From: Phytoamicus setariae
Lineage (GTDB): Bacteria; Pseudomonadota; Alphaproteobacteria; Rhizobiales; Rhizobiaceae
Length of the DNA: 64,000 nt
Reading direction: 5' to 3'
NCBI RefSeq assembly: GCF_016722925.1
Contig: NZ_JAEQNC010000005.1
Coordinates: 1-64,000, forward strand
The notes beneath the pieces were generated by a model. That model made no database searches. It saw only the letters and a program-made list of their open reading frames with translations, and was not told the DNA's origin. The position numbers and the translations under genes are program-made. Of the stretch, positions 37,332 to 46,425 are shown piece by piece. Numbering within the stretch: position 1 is the first letter of the stretch; each line of letters begins with the position of its first letter.

Positions 37332-37607
37332 TCAACCGTTCGGATCGCAGGAATCGATGTAGCAGGCCTCACGCGTGCGGATATCGCATTCCGCCTTGGC
37401 CCGTTGCTTCGCATCGCGCTTTTTACTGAAGTTGTAACTGTATCCGTAGGTTCCATCGCCTGCGACTGCAATGCATCCCCACGCCAACGCCTGAGACGAA
37501 AAGGAAGCCGTCAGGATTGCACCGAATGCCGCATAAATATATTTCTTATTTATAATATTCAATTGCTTGATACCATTAGTTTTATTGAATTTACTACACA
37601 TTATCAT
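37332..37607 (-). CDS. Small secreted DUF4189-like protein
   Basis: 91 residues. A signal peptide ends LAWG near residue 42 (core IYAAFGAILTASFSSQALA). The short mature part, WGCIAVAGDGTYGYSYNF ... AKQRAKAECD, resembles the DUF4189 core (GxxGYSY, then Ala/Arg repeats and a Cys). It contains four Cys (45, 74, 82, 87), suited to disulfides. Codons in the first 30 residues are A+T-rich, unlike the surrounding genes, and no ribosome-binding site is clear, so the start is uncertain. Function unknown. Confidence 0.65.
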   Translation of the reverse strand: MIMCSKFNKTNGIKQLNIINKKYIYAAFGAILTASFSSQALAWGCIAVAGDGTYGYSYNFSKKRDAKQRAKAECDIRTREACYIDSCDPNG

Positions 37608-37721
37608 CTATAGTATGCTTGCTATAATTCGCAATGGTTCGCAGGAATTGAGTCCAGATTTCATCCAGTCGCGTAGAGGGATGGAGAGCGAAGCACATCG
37701 ACCCGAGTGAAAAATGTGTCA

Positions 37722-37803
37722 TTTTTTTAGTCCGACTAAAAAAATCTTGACATTTCACCGGAATGTCATTTGATTGAAGTAATACTAAAAAAGGTGTGGG
37801 AAC
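37722..37803 (+). promoter_or_regulatory. Stacked palindromes and promoter upstream of the XRE-cupin gene
   Basis: 37722-37744 is an almost perfect palindrome with 11-base arms TTTTTTTAGTC and GACTAAAAAAA around one C. Directly after it, TTGACA (37747-37752) is a good -35 element. It overlaps a second inverted repeat TGACATT-N7-AATGTCA (37748-37768). The arrangement suggests autoregulation by the downstream regulator. The -10 element is not clear. Confidence 0.7.
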
Positions 37804-38499
37804 GTGGCGCCAAATGGTAAAGCAGAAACGCATGAAAGCGAGCATCAGCTAGCGCCGCTCGGCGAGCGCTTGCGGGATCGCCGCAAGCAACTGAAGCTCA
37901 CCCTGCAGGACATCGCGGATCAGGCGGGGTTCTCGGTCGGGTTCATCTCGCAGATCGAGCGCGGCATCACCGTGCCTTCCCTGACTTCCCTGGTTTCCGT
38001 GTGCCGTGTCCTGAAAGTCGATGTCGGCTCGTTTTTCAAACAGCCGAAATCCGCCGCACCAGTGACGCGCGGCGACGGACGCGCGGTTTACGGCCTTGGC
38101 GCCGCCGGCAGGGACGTGACCTACGAGCGGCTTTCGGCCTCTTTTCCGGGAAACATCTTGCGCAGCACCCTCATTCACGAGCCACCGGGCTTCCGCAGCG
38201 AACCCATGTCGCATGAGGGCGAGGAGATCTTCTACATCGTCGCGGGAGAGCTGACGATCGAACTCGATGGAGAACCGCTGGTTCTGCATGCAGGCGACAC
38301 CGCACATTTCCCGTCGACCCGGACCCACGTGGTCTGGAACCACACCGTCAACCCGACGACGGTCTTCCACACCTGCACCATGGACGTGTTCGGCGACGCC
38401 GAACAATCTGGAGATGCCGATTCCAGCCTTGTCGTGACAAGAGCTGCAAACAGGCGCAGCGCGCCAAAACCTGTTGTAAACAAGGGGAACCCCAAATGA
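37804..38499 (+). CDS. XRE-family regulator with cupin sensor domain
   Basis: 231 residues, GTG start. The helix-turn-helix covers about 19-73 (LQDIADQAGFSVGFISQIERG). A cupin_2 domain spans about 113-200 with HEGEEIFYIVAGELTIEL and HAGDTAHFPSTRTHVVWN. Such regulators typically sense a small ligand and control adjacent catabolic genes. Its stop overlaps the start of the ABC binding protein gene (ATGA), so it is the first gene of the transport/hydantoinase operon and probably its regulator. Confidence 0.9.
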   Translation: MAPNGKAETHESEHQLAPLGERLRDRRKQLKLTLQDIADQAGFSVGFISQIERGITVPSLTSLVSVCRVLKVDVGSFFKQPKSAAPVTRGDGRAVYGLGAAGRDVTYERLSASFPGNILRSTLIHEPPGFRSEPMSHEGEEIFYIVAGELTIELDGEPLVLHAGDTAHFPSTRTHVVWNHTVNPTTVFHTCTMDVFGDAEQSGDADSSLVVTRAANRRSAPKPVVNKGNPK

Positions 38500-40082
38500 A
38501 AAAGAGTTTGAAGACAGTCGCCGCCGCTCTCTTGGCCGCGGCTTCGCTGCACAGCTACGCCGCTGCGGAAACCGTTCTCCGCCTCGATGAAGTGCCGGTT
38601 GGCGAACTCGACCCGGCCAAGGCATCTGACTATGCCGACTCCATCCTGATGTTCAACATCTATGACACGCTCGTCATTCCGAAGCAGGGCCAACCCGGCT
38701 ACGACGCATTCCTGGCATCCGGCTGGGAAACTGACGGCAAGACCTACACGTTCAAGCTTCGCAACGATGTGAAGTTCCAGAGCGGCAACGCCCTCACTGC
38801 TGATGACGTGGTGTTCTCCTACAACCGCATGATGGCGCTCGGCCAGGGCCTTTCCTACCTCTTCACCAATGTCGAGAAGGCGGAAGCCGTCGATCCGGCG
38901 ACCGTCAAGTTCACGCTCAAGGAAGTCTATGCGCCGTTCATTTCGGCGCTGACTCGCCTGCCGATCGTCGACAAGAAACTGGTGATGGAAAACCTCGCTG
39001 CCGGCGATGGCGAGATGAAGGACTGGGGACAGGCTTATCTGACCGGGCACGCCGCCGGCTCGGGCGCCTACAAGGTTGTCTCGCACAATCCGCAGGAAGA
39101 AACGGTCATGGCGAAGAACGCCGACTACTTCCTGAAGGTCCCGGCAAAGGCGCCGGATACCGTCCGCTTCCGCTACGGCCTGGAAGCGGCAACGGTCCGC
39201 ACGCTGATTTCTCAGGGCGAACACGACATTTCCTCGTCCTGGCTGCCGCCGGAAGTCCTGAAGTCGCTCGCCGCCGAAGGCGCCCAGCTGCTTGAGGAGA
39301 AGGGCACGACCGGCTTCTACATCAAGATGAACACGACCAAGGCCCCCTTCGACGACATCGAATGCCGCCTCGCGGTTTCCTACGCCTTCGATTACGAATC
39401 CGGCGTCAAGATGGTCGGCGTCACCGACACCGTCTCGCAGGGCAGCCCGGCGACCGGCGCGATCCCCGTCGGCATGCTCGGTGCGCTTCCTGCCGACAAG
39501 GCGATGAAGAAGGACATCGATAAGGCGAAGGAACATCTCGCCAAGTGCAAGTACAAGCCTGAAGACATGAAGGTCGAGCTTTCCTGGATCGGCGAAGTCC
39601 CGCTCGAAGAGCGTTTCGCCCTACTCATGCAAGCAAACTTCTCCGAGCTCGGCATTAAGGCCGAAGTCAAGAAGCTGCCCTGGGCTCTGTTCGTCGAACA
39701 GATCTCCAAGCCGGAGAACACACCTGCAATCTCGCAGGTCTTCGTCAACACCATGTCTGGCGATCCCGATACGCTGCTCTACGGCATGTATCACTCGACC
39801 GCCGGCGGCACCTGGATGTCTCCGGAATACCTGAAGGACAAGGAAGTCGACGCGCTGCTCGAAAAGGGCCGCACCACGACCGACGACGCCGAACGCGCCA
39901 AGATCTACACCGAGCTGAACGAACGCCTGCGCGCGCTGGCTCCGACGATCTTCGCACAGGACCAGACGGCCGTGTTCGCCGCCTCCAACCGCGTGTCGGT
40001 GCCGGCACTTTCCGATCCGTCCAAGGCATTCGCCCTTGCAGGTTTCGGCTTCAACTTCCGCCTGATGGAAATGAAGGACTAG
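38496..40082 (+). CDS. Peptide/opine-type ABC transporter substrate-binding protein
   Basis: 528 residues, periplasmic binding protein family 5 (SBP_bac_5). The signal peptide is MKKSLKTVAAALLAAASLHSY with cleavage near residue 24. The domain carries LRNDVKFQSGNALTADDVVFSYNR-type sequence usual for DppA/OppA relatives. It captures the substrate for the permeases encoded 220 bases downstream. The ligand may be a peptide, opine or hydantoin-like compound; the sequence does not decide. Confidence 0.92.
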   Translation: MKKSLKTVAAALLAAASLHSYAAAETVLRLDEVPVGELDPAKASDYADSILMFNIYDTLVIPKQGQPGYDAFLASGWETDGKTYTFKLRNDVKFQSGNALTADDVVFSYNRMMALGQGLSYLFTNVEKAEAVDPATVKFTLKEVYAPFISALTRLPIVDKKLVMENLAAGDGEMKDWGQAYLTGHAAGSGAYKVVSHNPQEETVMAKNADYFLKVPAKAPDTVRFRYGLEAATVRTLISQGEHDISSSWLPPEVLKSLAAEGAQLLEEKGTTGFYIKMNTTKAPFDDIECRLAVSYAFDYESGVKMVGVTDTVSQGSPATGAIPVGMLGALPADKAMKKDIDKAKEHLAKCKYKPEDMKVELSWIGEVPLEERFALLMQANFSELGIKAEVKKLPWALFVEQISKPENTPAISQVFVNTMSGDPDTLLYGMYHSTAGGTWMSPEYLKDKEVDALLEKGRTTTDDAERAKIYTELNERLRALAPTIFAQDQTAVFAASNRVSVPALSDPSKAFALAGFGFNFRLMEMKD

Positions 40083-40107
40083 GTGCAGTCGCCGGGCGAG
40101 TGAAAGG

Positions 40108-40260
40108 CCCCTCCCAATCCCTCCCCACAAGGGGGAGGGCTTAAGGCCGGGCACCCTCTCGCCTAGCAATGAAGCAGTGCCGTACATCCGAGCTTAGTGG
40201 TTCGGAAGAGACGGTTCGACAGGCTAAGCCCTCCCCCTTGCGGGGAGGGTTTGGGAGGGG
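40108..40260. repeat. Intergenic inverted repeat element
   Basis: Two 37-base arms in opposite orientation (40108-40144 and 40224-40260) match at about 34 of 37 positions, separated by 79 bases. Each arm itself contains a small hairpin of the form CCCTCCCC-ACAA-GGGGGAGGG. It lies in the gap between the binding-protein and permease genes. Similar CCCTCCCC/GGGGAGGG elements are scattered between genes in rhizobial genomes. It may limit downstream transcription or protect the upstream mRNA, making binding protein more abundant than permease. Confidence 0.85.
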
Positions 40261-40299
40261 TTTTCCTCCTGACTGACTTCGAAACGGAAAGAACCAGCC

Positions 40300-41325
40300 A
40301 TGTCTCCTTTAGTCCGCCTCCTTGCGAAGCGGTTGGGAACCTCTTTGATCGTATTGATCGGGGTTTCCCTACTGATCTTCGCGATTGCCCGGGTAATCCC
40401 CGGCGATCCCGCGCGCATCGCGCTCGGCCCGAATGCGACGGCCGAAGCCGTGGCTGCGCTCAGGGATAAGTTGCATCTCAACGATTCCTTCCTTGCCCAA
40501 TATGGCTACTTCGTCTCCGATCTGTTTCGCGGCGATCTCGGCATGTCGCTTTATACAAATCGCCCCGTGATGGCCGATATCACCCTGTTCCTTCCGGCAA
40601 CGCTGGAACTGGTCATCGTCTCCGGCATCATGATGGTGGCCATCGGCCTGCCGCTCGGAATTCTCTCGGCGCGCTACCGCGGCACCTGGGTCGATCACAC
40701 GATTCGGCTGGTCACGCTGCTCGGCGTATCGGCGCCCGCCTTCGTCTGGGCGGTGGTGCTGATGCTGGTTTTCTCCTATTTCATCAAGATCTTCCCGATT
40801 GCCGGGCGCATCTCCGATACGTTCAGCATCCAGAGCATCACCGGTTTCCTGCTGCTCGACACGCTGATCGCGGGCAATCTCAAGGCGTTCGGCAATGCCG
40901 TATGGCACATTATCCTGCCGGCTTTCGCGCTGGCTTTGTCCGGCATTGGTCAGGCCGCACGGCTGGTCCGCTCCAACATGGTCGAGACCTACGATAAGCC
41001 CTATATCGAGATGGCTGAAGCCTACGGTTTTCCGGAAAAGCGCATTGCCCGGCGTTATGCCTTCCGCCCCTCGCTCATCCCGTCGCTGACGATCATCGGA
41101 CTGGATTTCGCCGCCATGCTGGGCAGCGCCTTCCTGGTCGAAGCCGTCTATGCCTGGCCCGGCCTGTCGCGCTACGGCGTCGCCGTAATCCTGCGCAAGG
41201 ATCTCAACGCAATCGTCGGCACGGTGCTGATCATTTCCGCCATGTTCCTGATCGTGAACCTCATCGTCGACCTTCTCGTGTCGATCATCAATCCGCGCAT
41301 CCGTCTGTCGCAGAGGGCATCATGA
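40300..41325 (+). CDS. ABC transporter permease (DppB/OppB type)
   Basis: 341 residues, about six membrane helices. The N terminus LIVLIGVSLLIFAIARVIPGDPAR is typical of DppB. The ATPase-docking EAA region MAEAYGFPEKRIARRYAFR is at about 240-258. It partners the next gene, whose ATG overlaps its stop by 4 bases. Confidence 0.93.
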   Translation: MSPLVRLLAKRLGTSLIVLIGVSLLIFAIARVIPGDPARIALGPNATAEAVAALRDKLHLNDSFLAQYGYFVSDLFRGDLGMSLYTNRPVMADITLFLPATLELVIVSGIMMVAIGLPLGILSARYRGTWVDHTIRLVTLLGVSAPAFVWAVVLMLVFSYFIKIFPIAGRISDTFSIQSITGFLLLDTLIAGNLKAFGNAVWHIILPAFALALSGIGQAARLVRSNMVETYDKPYIEMAEAYGFPEKRIARRYAFRPSLIPSLTIIGLDFAAMLGSAFLVEAVYAWPGLSRYGVAVILRKDLNAIVGTVLIISAMFLIVNLIVDLLVSIINPRIRLSQRAS

Positions 41326-42155
41326 AGAAAACCCTCGTCGTGCTCACGCACAACCCGCTGTCGCTGATCGGCCTCATTCTCGTCGGTATCGTGGTGCTGT
41401 CCGCCATCTTCGCTGACTTCATCACGCCCTTCCCCGAGCATGTCGGTGCAGTGGTCGATTTCACCAATTTCAACAAGCCACCGCAATGGCCGAACATCTT
41501 CGGCACCGATCTTGTCGGCCGGGACCTGTTCACTCGCGTCGTCTATGCCTACCGGATTTCTCTGATCCTCGGCATCGTCGTGCTGGCCATCGCCGTGCCG
41601 ATTGGCGTCGCCATCGGGCTTGCTGCCGGCTATCTCGGCGGCTGGACGGAATATCTGCTGATGCGGATCACCGACGTCTTCCTGTCGATCCCGCCGCTGG
41701 TGCTGGCCATGTCGGTCATGGGTCTGCTGGAGCCGACGCTGACCAACGGCATGATCGCCGTGACCGCGATGTGGTGGCCCTGGTACACCCGTCTTGTCTA
41801 CAACCTCGTCCGCTCGGAAAAGGAAGAAGGCTACGTGCTGGCCGCCGAGGTCATCGGTGCGTCGAAGATGCACATCATGTTCCGCGAGATCCTGCCGAAC
41901 TGCGTGCCCTCGATCCTCACCAAGATGACGCTCGATTTCGGCTTCGTCATCCTGATCGCCTCCTCTCTGTCGTTCCTCGGCCTCGGCGTGCAACCGCCGA
42001 CACCGGATCTCGGTTCGATGGTGGCGGAAGGGGCGAAGTACCTGCCGGACAGCTGGTGGCTGACCGTGTTCCCCGGCCTCGCCATCCTGATCGCCGTCTT
42101 CGGCTTCAACCTGATCGGTGACGCACTGCGCGAAATCCTGGGGGGCGAGCAATGA
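41322..42155 (+). CDS. ABC transporter permease (DppC/OppC type)
   Basis: 277 residues, second membrane subunit. The motifs FGTDLVGRDLFTRVVYAYRISL (about 62-83) and the EAA loop AAEVIGASKMHIMFREILPN are typical. ATGA overlaps occur at both ends, tying it to the DppB-like gene and to the following ATPase. Confidence 0.94.
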   Translation: MKKTLVVLTHNPLSLIGLILVGIVVLSAIFADFITPFPEHVGAVVDFTNFNKPPQWPNIFGTDLVGRDLFTRVVYAYRISLILGIVVLAIAVPIGVAIGLAAGYLGGWTEYLLMRITDVFLSIPPLVLAMSVMGLLEPTLTNGMIAVTAMWWPWYTRLVYNLVRSEKEEGYVLAAEVIGASKMHIMFREILPNCVPSILTKMTLDFGFVILIASSLSFLGLGVQPPTPDLGSMVAEGAKYLPDSWWLTVFPGLAILIAVFGFNLIGDALREILGGEQ

Positions 42156-43042
42156 CCACACCCACACTCAAGATCGACAAACTCAAGCTTGGTTTCAAGA
42201 CCTGGTCCGGTACGTTGGAGGTCCTTCACGGCATCTCCCTGCACATCCAGAAGGGCGAGCGCGTCGCGCTTGTCGGCGAGTCCGGCTCCGGCAAGTCGGT
42301 GACGGCGCGCATCGTGCTCGGCATGCTGCAGCAGTTGAAGAGTGCGCGGATCTCCGGCACGGTCGAGTTCGAGGGAACCAACCTCGAAACCCTGAAGCCC
42401 GCGTCCCGCCACGCGCTGCGCGGCACCAAGATGTCGATGATATTCCAGGATCCGACGTCCTCGCTCAATCCGGTCTACACGATCTTCACCCTGTTCAAGG
42501 AAGTCCTAGAACGCGCCGAACCCGGCATCACGAACGAACTGGCACGCCAGAAGGCAATCACGGCACTTGCCGATGTCGCCATCAACGAACCGGAACGCGT
42601 GCTCGACTCCTATGCCTTCCAGCTTTCGGGCGGCATGAACCAGCGCGTGATGATCGCCATGGCGCTCGCCAACAATCCGGCGCTGCTACTGGCCGACGAG
42701 CCGGGCACCGCGCTCGATGTGACGGTGCAGGCCCAGACGCTGAAGTTGATGAGCGCGCTGGTCGAGAAGCACCAGACCTCGGTGCTGTTCATCTCGCACA
42801 ATCTCGGCGTCGTGCGCGAATTCGCCGACCGGGTCTATGTGATCTACAAGGGCAACATCGTCGAACAGGGTCCGACGGCGGACCTCTTCGCCAATCCGCA
42901 GCATCCCTACACGCGTGCGCTGCTGTCAGCCGTGCCGCGCATCACCGGCGGCGGCATTCCCGATCTCGACGACGATCCGAAACAGTTCCTCGCGCCGCTG
43001 GTGGCGCATCAGGGCTATAGCGAAAAGGAGCTCCTGGCATGA
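42152..43042 (+). CDS. ABC transporter ATP-binding protein (DppD/OppD type)
   Basis: 296 residues. Walker [10 protein letters not shown] is at about 43-51, the signature LSGGMNQR near 168, Walker [14 protein letters not shown] near 188, and the H-loop FISHNLGVV. It powers import with the DppF-like partner. Overlaps both neighbours by 4 bases. The C-terminal oligopeptide extension is short, without the usual Cys cluster. Confidence 0.94.
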   Translation: MTTPTLKIDKLKLGFKTWSGTLEVLHGISLHIQKGERVALVGESGSGKSVTARIVLGMLQQLKSARISGTVEFEGTNLETLKPASRHALRGTKMSMIFQDPTSSLNPVYTIFTLFKEVLERAEPGITNELARQKAITALADVAINEPERVLDSYAFQLSGGMNQRVMIAMALANNPALLLADEPGTALDVTVQAQTLKLMSALVEKHQTSVLFISHNLGVVREFADRVYVIYKGNIVEQGPTADLFANPQHPYTRALLSAVPRITGGGIPDLDDDPKQFLAPLVAHQGYSEKELLA

Positions 43043-43851
43043 GCACGCTTCTTTCCGTCGCCAACGTCTCCAAGCAGTTCGACGTCAATGGCCGCACCGT
43101 TCAGGCGCTGGACAACGTCTCCTTCGATGTAGCGAAGGGTGAATGTCTGGCAATCGTCGGCGAATCCGGCTCCGGTAAGTCGACCATCGCCAACATCATT
43201 CTCGGCATCTACGGGGCAACCTCCGGTCGTCTGGCTTTCAACGGCACCGAACTGCCCGCCAGGCGTATGCAGGAGCATCGGCGCGCGATCCAGCTGGTGC
43301 AGCAAAATCCGTTGTCGTCACTCAATCCGCGTCGCTCGATCGGCGCCTCCCTCCGGCTGGCGCTCGACGTGCACGATATCGGCGACAAATCCGGGCGTGC
43401 CGCGCGCACCGGCGAATTGCTGGAGGAAGTCGGGTTGCCAGCGGAATTCCGCACCCGCTCGCCCTCGGCACTCTCGGGCGGCCAGCGCCAGCGCGTGGCC
43501 ATTGCGCGTGCGCTCGCCTGCCAGTCCGAGCTGGTGGTTCTCGACGAGCCGACCTCGGCGCTCGACGTCCTCGTCCAGGCGCGTGTCCTCAGGCTTCTCA
43601 AGGACCTGAAAGACAAGCGCGGCCTGACCTACGTCTTCATCACCCACGACCTTTCGGTGGTGCGCAACATCGCCGATCGCGTCGCCGTCTTCGAAAAGGG
43701 CAAGCTGGTCGAACTCGGCGATACGCAAAACATCTTCGCCAACCCCCAACACGTCTATACGCGCCGGCTGATCGGCGCAGTCCCTGTCGTGAGCCAGGAG
43801 GAAGCTATCCTCCGCGACAGGATCATGGAGCAAGAGAATGGAAATGCCTGA
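43039..43851 (+). CDS. ABC transporter ATP-binding protein (DppF/OppF type)
   Basis: 270 residues. Walker [10 protein letters not shown] is at about 38-46, Q-loop QLVQQNPLSSLNPRRS, signature LSGGQRQRVAIARAL, Walker B VVLDEPTSALDV, H-loop FITHDLSVV. The second motor subunit. Its end overlaps the GAF gene by 14 bases. Confidence 0.94.
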   Translation: MSTLLSVANVSKQFDVNGRTVQALDNVSFDVAKGECLAIVGESGSGKSTIANIILGIYGATSGRLAFNGTELPARRMQEHRRAIQLVQQNPLSSLNPRRSIGASLRLALDVHDIGDKSGRAARTGELLEEVGLPAEFRTRSPSALSGGQRQRVAIARALACQSELVVLDEPTSALDVLVQARVLRLLKDLKDKRGLTYVFITHDLSVVRNIADRVAVFEKGKLVELGDTQNIFANPQHVYTRRLIGAVPVVSQEEAILRDRIMEQENGNA

Positions 43852-44344
43852 ATACGCAAAATTCGTCGCCGCCGTTGCTGAAGCCGGCGGACAGCCCGAA
43901 AAAGCCTATGCCGCGCTCGAAGCCCTGACCAAGGCGCTCGTCGGCGTAAAGCTGTTCACCATCATGACGTCAGATACGACCGACAAGCTGTCCGAGCGCA
44001 CCTATTCCAACATGCCGGACGTCTACCCGGTTTCGGGGACCAAGCCTTACAACGAGACGCATTGGTCCGAGATCACCCTGAACCAGAAGAAGACATTCGT
44101 TGCCAACACGATCGAAGAGATCGCCGAGGTCTTCGACGACCACGAGCTGATCAAGTCGCTTGGATGCGAATCCGTCATCAATGTGCCGATCATCGTCGAT
44201 GGCGAAGTCATCGGCACGCTGAACTGCCTGCATGACAGGGGGTTCTACACCGAGGAGAAGGTGCGTGCCGCCGAAGCCCTGAAGCTGCCGGGCGCGGTCT
44301 GCATGCTGTTGCACGAAAAGAAGCGCAAAGGGAGTGAAGCATGA
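43838..44344 (+). CDS. GAF-domain protein of the hydantoinase operon
   Basis: 168 residues forming essentially one GAF domain (about 25-160), with VGVKLFTIM near the start and SVINVPIIVDGEVIGTLNCLH near the end. No output domain is attached. It starts inside the dppF-like gene and ends with a 4-base overlap onto hyuA, so it is a fixed member of the operon. It may sense a pathway compound or be an enzyme. Three Cys (110, 130, 155) do not clearly match the free-methionine-sulfoxide reductase pattern. Function unknown. Confidence 0.8.
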   Translation: MEMPEYAKFVAAVAEAGGQPEKAYAALEALTKALVGVKLFTIMTSDTTDKLSERTYSNMPDVYPVSGTKPYNETHWSEITLNQKKTFVANTIEEIAEVFDDHELIKSLGCESVINVPIIVDGEVIGTLNCLHDRGFYTEEKVRAAEALKLPGAVCMLLHEKKRKGSEA

Positions 44345-46413
44345 GCGGAAAGACCATTCGCGTGGCCACCGACGTTGGTGGCACGTTTACCGACCTCGTA
44401 TGTTTCGAGACAGATCATCAGACCGGCGTTTCGCGGATTACCACCGCGAAATCCGACACGACGCCGCCCAACTTCGAGCAGGGCGTACTTAATGTACTGG
44501 AGAAGGGCGGCGTCGATCCCAAGTCTGTCGATTTCTTGGCCCACGGCACCACGGTCGTCATCAATGCGCTGACCGAACGCAAGGGCGTAAAGGTCGGCTT
44601 GATCACCACCGAAGGCTTCCGCGACAGCCTCGAGATCGCCCGCGGTAACCGGCCGGATTTCTTCAATCTGCACTACAAGAAGCCGGAGCCTTTCGTGCCG
44701 CGCTACCTGCGCTGCGAACTTCCGGGCCGCTTCAACTACCACGGCGAGGAAATGAAGCCGCTGGATCTTTCGGGCCTGCCCGCGATCCTCGATGCCTACC
44801 GCGCCGATGGCGTGGAAGCGATTGCCGTCTGCTTCCTGCATTCCTACGCCAATCCGAGCCACGAGCAGGCAACGATTGCCGAAATCAAGCGCCTGTGGCC
44901 TGAAATCGCCACGGTCGCGTCGCACCAGATCACCCGCGAGTGGCGTGAGTACGAGCGGACCAACACCGCAGTCATGTCGGCCTATGTGCAGCCGACCGCC
45001 GAGCGTTATCTCACGCGGTTGAACGAGGGGCTCGCAGCCAAGGGCTTCGATGGCAACCTGTTCATCATGCAGTCGAACTGCGGCGTGGATTCGCTGGATT
45101 CCGTCAAAAAGATCCCGATCACCATGGTCGAATCCGGCCCGGCCTCGGGCTTCTGGGGCGCTGCCGAACTCGGCAAGCTGATCGGCGAAAAGAACGTGCT
45201 GGCGCTCGACATCGGCGGCACCACCGCCAAGTGCTCGCTGATCGAGGACGGCAAGGTCAAGATCATGACCGACTACTGGATCGAGCGCGACCGCACGTCG
45301 GCCGGCTACCCGATCATGGTGCCGGTCGTCGATCTCGTCGAAATCGGCAATGGCGGCGGCTCGATCGCCTGGGTCGATGACTTCGGCAAGCTGCATGTCG
45401 GCCCGAAATCCGCAGGCGCCATGCCCGGCCCGGCCGCCTACGGCCGTGGCGGCACCAGCGCCACCACCACCGACGCCAATCTCTGGCTCGGCCGCATCAA
45501 CCGCGATTATTTCTGCGGCGGCTCCGTCGTCGCCGACATGGCCGCGACCGAGAAGGCATTGACCGATGTCGGCGCGAAACTCGGCACATCGGCCAGCGAC
45601 GTGGCCCGCGGCATCATCCGCATTGCCAACAACAACATGGTCAATGCGCTCAAGCTCGTGTCGCTCAACCGCGGCCATGACCCGCGCGACTTCACGCTCG
45701 TTGCTTTCGGCGGTGGCGGCGCTATGCATGCTGCAGCGCTGGGACAGGAACTGGGCGTCAAGAAGGTCGTCATCCCGGCTGGCGCTGCGGTTTTCTCAGC
45801 CTGGGGCATGATGATGTCCGACCTGCGCCGCGACTACTTCGTCACCAAGCTCGCCGACCTCAATGCCGGCGCAGCGGTTGCCATCGAAGCCCTGTTTGCC
45901 GAAACCGAAGCCCTGGCGCTCAGCCAGTTCGGCGAGGAAGGCGTGGACAAGGCCAAGGTCAAATTCCTGCGCTACGGCAAGTTCCGCTACCAGAACCAGG
46001 AACACACGACCGAAGTGCTGATCGAAGGCGTGATAACGGATGCCAGCCTTGCCGGCATCGAGACTGCCTTCCACGAAACCTACGAACGCGAATACACCTA
46101 TCGCCTCGATGCACCCGTGGAATTGGTCGGCATCCATCTCGTCGCCTCCGCCGAGGTTGGCAAGCTGAAGATGCAGGAACACCCGCTCGGCTCGACGCCG
46201 GCATCTGCCGCGCTGAAGGGCGAACGCGACGTCGACTATGCGTTGGAAGGCGTTCACACGGCCCAGATCTACAACGGCGAGAAGCTCGAGCCCGGGATGA
46301 ACTTCACCGGCCCGGCGATCATCGAAGATCCGGGCACGACGATCGTCATTCATCCCGGAAATCGCGTCGAGGTCGACGGCTTCGGCAACATCCATATCCA
46401 TCTCAAGGCTTGA
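44341..46413 (+). CDS. hyuA: Hydantoinase/oxoprolinase subunit A (HyuA family)
   Basis: 690 residues of the ATP-dependent hydantoinase A / 5-oxoprolinase / acetone carboxylase beta family with an ASKHA-type nucleotide fold. Motifs are DVGGTFTD (11-18), HGTTVVINALTER (68-80), LDIGGTTAKCSLI (near 290-302) and FGGGGAMHAAALG (near 457-469). With HyuB it is expected to couple ATP hydrolysis to opening a cyclic amide such as N-methylhydantoin, 5-oxoproline or a lactam. The substrate is not determined by sequence. Confidence 0.92.
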   Translation: MSGKTIRVATDVGGTFTDLVCFETDHQTGVSRITTAKSDTTPPNFEQGVLNVLEKGGVDPKSVDFLAHGTTVVINALTERKGVKVGLITTEGFRDSLEIARGNRPDFFNLHYKKPEPFVPRYLRCELPGRFNYHGEEMKPLDLSGLPAILDAYRADGVEAIAVCFLHSYANPSHEQATIAEIKRLWPEIATVASHQITREWREYERTNTAVMSAYVQPTAERYLTRLNEGLAAKGFDGNLFIMQSNCGVDSLDSVKKIPITMVESGPASGFWGAAELGKLIGEKNVLALDIGGTTAKCSLIEDGKVKIMTDYWIERDRTSAGYPIMVPVVDLVEIGNGGGSIAWVDDFGKLHVGPKSAGAMPGPAAYGRGGTSATTTDANLWLGRINRDYFCGGSVVADMAATEKALTDVGAKLGTSASDVARGIIRIANNNMVNALKLVSLNRGHDPRDFTLVAFGGGGAMHAAALGQELGVKKVVIPAGAAVFSAWGMMMSDLRRDYFVTKLADLNAGAAVAIEALFAETEALALSQFGEEGVDKAKVKFLRYGKFRYQNQEHTTEVLIEGVITDASLAGIETAFHETYEREYTYRLDAPVELVGIHLVASAEVGKLKMQEHPLGSTPASAALKGERDVDYALEGVHTAQIYNGEKLEPGMNFTGPAIIEDPGTTIVIHPGNRVEVDGFGNIHIHLKA

Positions 46414-46425
46414 GGAGTGCGAGAC

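Noticed and set aside
40108-40260. CRISPR array or attachment site
   Set aside because: Only two arms in opposite orientation with no regular spacers; no integrase or cas genes nearby.
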